A stretch of 64,000 bases of DNA, taken from Taeniopygia guttata (lineage: Eukaryota > Chordata > Aves > Passeriformes > Estrildidae). Below are positions 59,701-64,000 of this stretch, piece after piece. Position numbers and translations under genes: made by a program. Below the pieces are notes generated by a model. The model was not told the DNA's origin. It saw only the letters and a list, made by a program, of their open reading frames with translations, and ran no database searches. The stretch is taken from NCBI RefSeq assembly GCF_048771995.1, contig NC_133063.1:61580310-61644309 (forward strand). Direction: 5' to 3'. Position 1 is the stretch's first letter. Every line of letters begins with the position of its first letter.

Positions 59701-62700
59701 ATCTAGAGGACGTGGAAGTGCAACAGTTCAGGCAGAGGGAATGCTATGCTTTATAATGAGTGACATAAACCACACAATTATTTGAGGTTATAGAGAAGAA
59801 GGTGGACACTATAGTACTTATAGTACTTGAAATACCACCGTAATGGTAAGACACTGTACTTCAGACAGAATGTAACTGCCCAGATAACACAGAAGAAAAT
59901 AATTGCATTTGATTTGAAGAAACTGTGATACTCTGAGGTGTACCCCCTTAATCCTAGATGGAACATGCTTGAGAAAACTGTTAAGGAATATGTTCAATTT
60001 GAGGGAAATTCTTTTGATACAAGCATATTTTGGTAGGATTTTTGGAAAAGAGCACAACTGGCAGTAGCTCTCAGTGACCCTGGCAAGTTTGTCATGCATT
60101 TGTGATTCTATTCTGCTCATTGAGGACCAGGAATTCTAAACCTATGACTGTCAACCCTGCACATAAAATTTTATGTGATGACTTTTGCTTTTTAACATCT
60201 GTTGGGAAATCACTATTGAAAAAAAATTATACTTAATCCCTTTTAAGATTTGTCTACACTTCTGCAGAAGACGTGTTTCTTCTGTTGACTCTTCCCTTGC
60301 CAGACACATCTCTGGAGGCTATCATATCACAATCATCTCTGTTATGGTAGAAGGATTACTTCTGTAGAATCAATTGCTTTCTCTCTTGTTTGTCATATTT
60401 CCAATCATTCACCTGAGGACATAACGGAGGAGATTTCATAAGTGCTAAGATTGTACTGTAAATTATACTTAATGTCTCTGGTAATCGAACCATGGGCTTT
60501 CATCTATACATCATTGAATGAGATTATGTTTCACTGAATGCATTTAGAATTTTAGGAGTACAGAATTTAATAGCTTTAGGTTTATTTAGAAATTAAGGCA
60601 GAGTTACATTCCTGATAAAGTTAGATTTTTTAAAGTGAACTTAATAATATTATGCTTAACACAGACAGGATAGAGTGTAGTTTTATTCCAAAAATATCAG
60701 AACACACTAAATCACATATCATTTTCACTGAACTATTGTCTTTCTAGTCACATTTAAATTTTTTGAAAAAAGGTTAATTTGTTGACCTCAACTTTGTTTA
60801 ATTGCTAGTAATGCATTTTTTGCTAATTAAGCATGCTTTCTCAACAATTCCAGGAGGAAAAAATAAAGTCTTTAAGGTTCCTTGCAATCCAGTGTCCTGG
60901 GGATGTAGGCTTCTAATTCTTTCATTTTAATCTACCAATTATATGCATTATATCAATAAATCTGTCATAAAGAATCTATCGTTTCAGCAACCCTTCACCT
61001 GCCATTGCTTTAAATCCTATTAAAATACACAAGGCAGTATCTTTCCTTAAAAGTGTCAAAAGGAAGAGCTGACTAAAACATTACCAGCATTTTCCTGGTG
61101 ATGAGACCTTAAAATCTCCGATCTCAGTTGTCCATGCATAATAGTAAATATAATATTGAGAAAGAACAGAGTTACTTCACTCAATAAATATGTTTTATCT
61201 CTTAGATATGATTTGCCATTTTTAACTTTCAGTCCTTTGCTTTTAAACATTTATAATGGTCTTAAAATTTAGCTCTACTCAATTATAAAAGAGTTCTCCT
61301 CGTATTTTGCAGCTGCATCTCAGTAAATAATCTGCACAAACTCAGCCTATTAAAGTGATAGAAAAGAGTGCATTAGAATTTCCTTCTATGAATTTGTTGT
61401 TTATGGAGAAAGTTTTGACATCCTAAAATTGCAGTAGAGGTTTATATCTTTCTGAAACAGTGTGATTTATTAACTAAGACCTTTATGGTGACATAGTCTG
61501 CACCAGAATTTAATTCTCTGTATGACACAGTGTAGCTTTCATGTACCAATACAATCTCTGAACACAAAGTTGGAAATGAGAATGAGTGCTTTTCTTTATG
61601 GCAACAAACCAAGGTAATATTTACTTGTTTCTTTTAATATTTTTCTTCTTCTGCATCATTTTAGTATTAAAAAATTTGTTTGAGGAATAGTGAGGAAAAA
61701 AATCTTATAATTAATAGTTCTTTTACTTCCCACAATATTAAATGAAACAAAAAGCTCTGTTCACCTGAAAATATTAAATTCAGAAAAATGGAGAAAAATA
61801 TTTTCCTTTCTATATTTTATACAGTATCAACTGCATAAAATGATCATGTGAATCACCAGAATATGGTATTGTATGGTTATACTTTTCTGTGGAACTATTA
61901 CACAACGTAAGTGGAAATGCATACTCTTCTCAAAATTCCTTACTTTTTTCCTGTTTCATCTGATAGTTTTTTACAAGAAGATCTTTTTGATTGTTTTGAT
62001 TTAAAGTGCATATAAGTTACCAATGTATAAAAATTCATTCAAATCTATCTGTATTATCCTAGATGAGATTTTTTTCCTAAATTTCAGGTCTGAAAAGAAG
62101 TCAAGAGAAACTAAATGCAAATCTAATTGCATACAAATTTTCCCTTTTATAAAGCCCACAGGCAAATAAAAGTTGCCCTTTTTATGAAGCAGAGCCCAGT
62201 CTCTAATCAGGCTAGAAAAAAAGACAACTCTGATTTATGTTATATATAGACTGTAACACAATAATACTACCAAATTTTTGTCAGGCAATTAAACTTTATG
62301 CCAAGCTAATTCAATTTTATTGCTGTTTTAATAAGTCTTACAAAAAAACCCTGAAATCTGTTCTCTTCAGTAAATCACAAGTTTCACAAAGCATTCCCTT
62401 ACTCAGACTCCTTGTTCTGCTATTTTGATATATGAAATATCCAGCAAAAAATTTTCAGGGTCATAAATCTAGAGTGATAAAATTAATCTTATTGCTGAAG
62501 AGAAATAAATATTTTATTGCAATTTTATGAGCTTTTGTTCCCTTTTCACTTGCAAGTAGGCATTGTTTAGTGGCACAAAGATATTTAGCTGCTAAAAAAT
62601 GTATTAGAAACAGTACAGCAGTAATAGAATTCATATCTACAAAGCTGTACACTTCTCAGAATGAAGGTCCAAGAATATCTGAAGGAAATCTTAAAATATA

Positions 62701-62910
62701 ATACTGTCAATAACAGTATTACACTGATTATTTTTCTTACATTTTAAACTCCAGGAATAATTTTAATCCTATTAGTAATTTTAAAATTGAATTTTTCTGA
62801 AATTGTACCTGGAAAATAGCTATGCAGTCTAATTTACTGCATTTGAATGAAATGTGCAGAAATCAGAAATGCTAATCTAATTCTTCATTTTCTTTCCATT
62901 TTTTTCTTAG
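56761..62910. other. AT-rich non-coding sequence
   Basis: About 6.1 kb. A 30-bp duplication of CACC(T)TAGTGTCTCCTACCT at 56929-56983 belongs to the left edge. An A-rich tract lies at about 59073-59115. A 60-bp segment at 58693-58752 has good-looking splice sites but no frame that joins the candidate exons. No gene or transposon is recognised. Confidence 0.45.
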
Positions 62911-63106
62911 AACCACAAGGAAATTTTAAGATTGGAGATGTTCATTACATGATTATACCTTTCTCTGATGGTATAAGCATTTGCAGAAATGATTCAGTCT
63001 ATACAAGTCTGCCACAACATACACTGCATTCAAATCCTTGTTATCTGATATATAATGAACAGATTGTCACAATTAAGAAATGGATGGGGGAGAAAGGAAT
63101 GTACAG
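62911..63106 (+). CDS. Candidate internal exon, weakly ADAM (M12B) propeptide-like
   Basis: A 196-base segment follows a strong acceptor (CATTTTTTTCTTAG) and ends at ATGTACAG|GTAGGA, a good donor. Only one of three frames is open, using two bases to finish an upstream codon (phase 1) and leaving two bases (phase 2). It reads PQGNFKIGDVHYMIIPFSDG, then a linker, then HSNPCYLIYNEQ. The last propeptide exon of ADAM metalloproteases is about this long and has the pattern GLxGxxxIxxxxYxIEPL...HxxY. Here L is P and IEP is IIP. The fit is suggestive, not secure; a degenerate exon or chance frame remains possible. No neighbouring ADAM exon was found in the window. Confidence 0.33.
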
Positions 63107-63814
63107 GTAGGAATTTCCATCAGAGTACAAACAAATGGAGAGGGAGCAAGTGTTTAGTGCTTAGTGTTGCACAGAGGGAATTAATTTCTTCAAGTGCTGC
63201 AGATAAGTAAAGTATGATAATTTTCTGCTGTGTTGCACAGACATTCACAAATATCGAAAATGATTTTAAAAGCTTCATTACAATTTGGCAAATATTATGT
63301 GAAGTTTACATAGACTGATTTTTCCAAGGCCCTGAAACACAGAGTTAGTTAATCCAGTGATTTAGTATGGCATTAAAAAAATGCAGATCAACAAATTAAA
63401 AAGATAGTGTGGCCAAATCTGAAGAGATAACCTATAATGTATTAACAAGACATTGTCACCAGAAAAATTTATCTCCCTCGGAAATGCACAGAAACACTAT
63501 GAAGCATCATAGATCCAGAGCATTCACAGTTTTGGGACTTTTTCTTCACTAATTTTTTTATTTCTTTTTTTTTTTTTTTCTTTTAATGGTACTAAGTAAG
63601 TTTGTTACTTTTTCTGTGAAGACATGGTACTTTTTAGTAAACACTGCTGATGTTTAAATTTGGACTACATGAAAAATATTCATTTTTCATAGTTACTAAA
63701 TGGAATGCAAGATTACTAATTCACAGCTGAAGTGGCAAATCTTCAGTCCAAGAAGGATGTACAACTGCAAGTAGAAGCCACTAGAAGGACAGCTTTGCCT
63801 ATAGCCCAGTTCAG
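63107..63814. other. AT-rich non-coding sequence
   Basis: Nothing recognised apart from a T-rich run near 63553-63583. If the exon call is right, this is the start of its downstream intron. Confidence 0.45.
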
Positions 63815-64000
63815 CTGCTTTCATATCAAATGCATGGAGCATGGACAACAAAGAGAAGAAGCTGGAAGTCATCATGCAGCAAGGAAGTTATGATCTTGTT
63901 GCCATTACTGAAAGTTGGTGAGATGAATCCCATGACTGGGATGCAGCTACCAATGGCTGTAGGTTGTTTATAAGAGGCAGTGGGAAGAGGGGTGGAGGGT
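63815..64000 (+). mobile_element. CR1 LINE, ORF2 endonuclease part, cut by the window edge
   Basis: The + strand encodes SNAWSMDNKEKKLEVIMQQG followed by SYDLVAITESW, a stop codon, then DESHDWDAATNGCRLF. This is the start of the apurinic-like endonuclease domain of CR1 ORF2, where better copies read ARSMGNKQEELE...YDLVAITETWWDESHDW. One W codon has become TGA, so this copy is inactive. It is the only CR1 here that reaches the endonuclease domain, so it may be a longer copy that continues beyond base 64000. The left boundary is approximate. Confidence 0.9.

Overview
This window looks like bird nuclear DNA, most likely from a songbird. It is AT-rich, and the only recognisable coding remnants are reverse-transcriptase and endonuclease pieces of CR1 LINEs, the dominant avian/reptilian retroposon. 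The other dispersed repeats are solo long terminal repeats (LTRs) that I recognise from memory as avian endogenous-retrovirus types. I see no L1, Alu or other mammalian repeats, and no bacterial-type gene organisation. There are no confident tRNA or rRNA genes, CRISPR arrays or complete protein-coding genes. The window is best read as intergenic or large-intron sequence.

Layout: 1-10.8 kb is AT-rich sequence with one exact 53-bp dispersed duplication and a (CCCCT)n tract. 10.86-13.65 kb holds two tail-to-tail CR1 copies, one split by a solo LTR with a perfect 6-bp target duplication. 16.2-17.9 kb is another CR1 split by an ERVL-type solo LTR. 18.3-19.2 kb is a third solo LTR with a 5-bp target duplication. 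21.95-22.96 kb is a 1.0-kb CCCTT array. 26.8-28.3 kb is a further LTR-like element. 29.6-34.0 kb is a 4.3-kb GGGAA array in opposite orientation to the first. 34.3-34.8 kb is an old CR1. 42.7-43.3 kb is a young-looking solo LTR with TATA box and poly(A) signal. 47.5-49.8 kb carries two solo LTRs of one family. 55.6-56.8 kb holds another tail-to-tail CR1 pair. 63.8-64.0 kb is the endonuclease part of a CR1 running off the right edge.

The most striking structure is the pair of inverted pentanucleotide arrays. Both use the same small alphabet of 5-bp units (GGGAA, GTTCA, rare GAGAA), both keep perfect 5-bp register over their whole length, and both run from variant-rich to pure in the same direction on the GGGAA strand. 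They leave long open frames (the longest 1472 codons), but these are a by-product of the repeat and not genes.

Possible host-gene sequence is limited to two candidate internal exons on the + strand. One at 62911-63106 has good splice sites, is open in one frame only, and weakly resembles the end of an ADAM/M12B metalloprotease propeptide. A smaller one at 52548-52628 has a compatible splice phase. Both are tentative.
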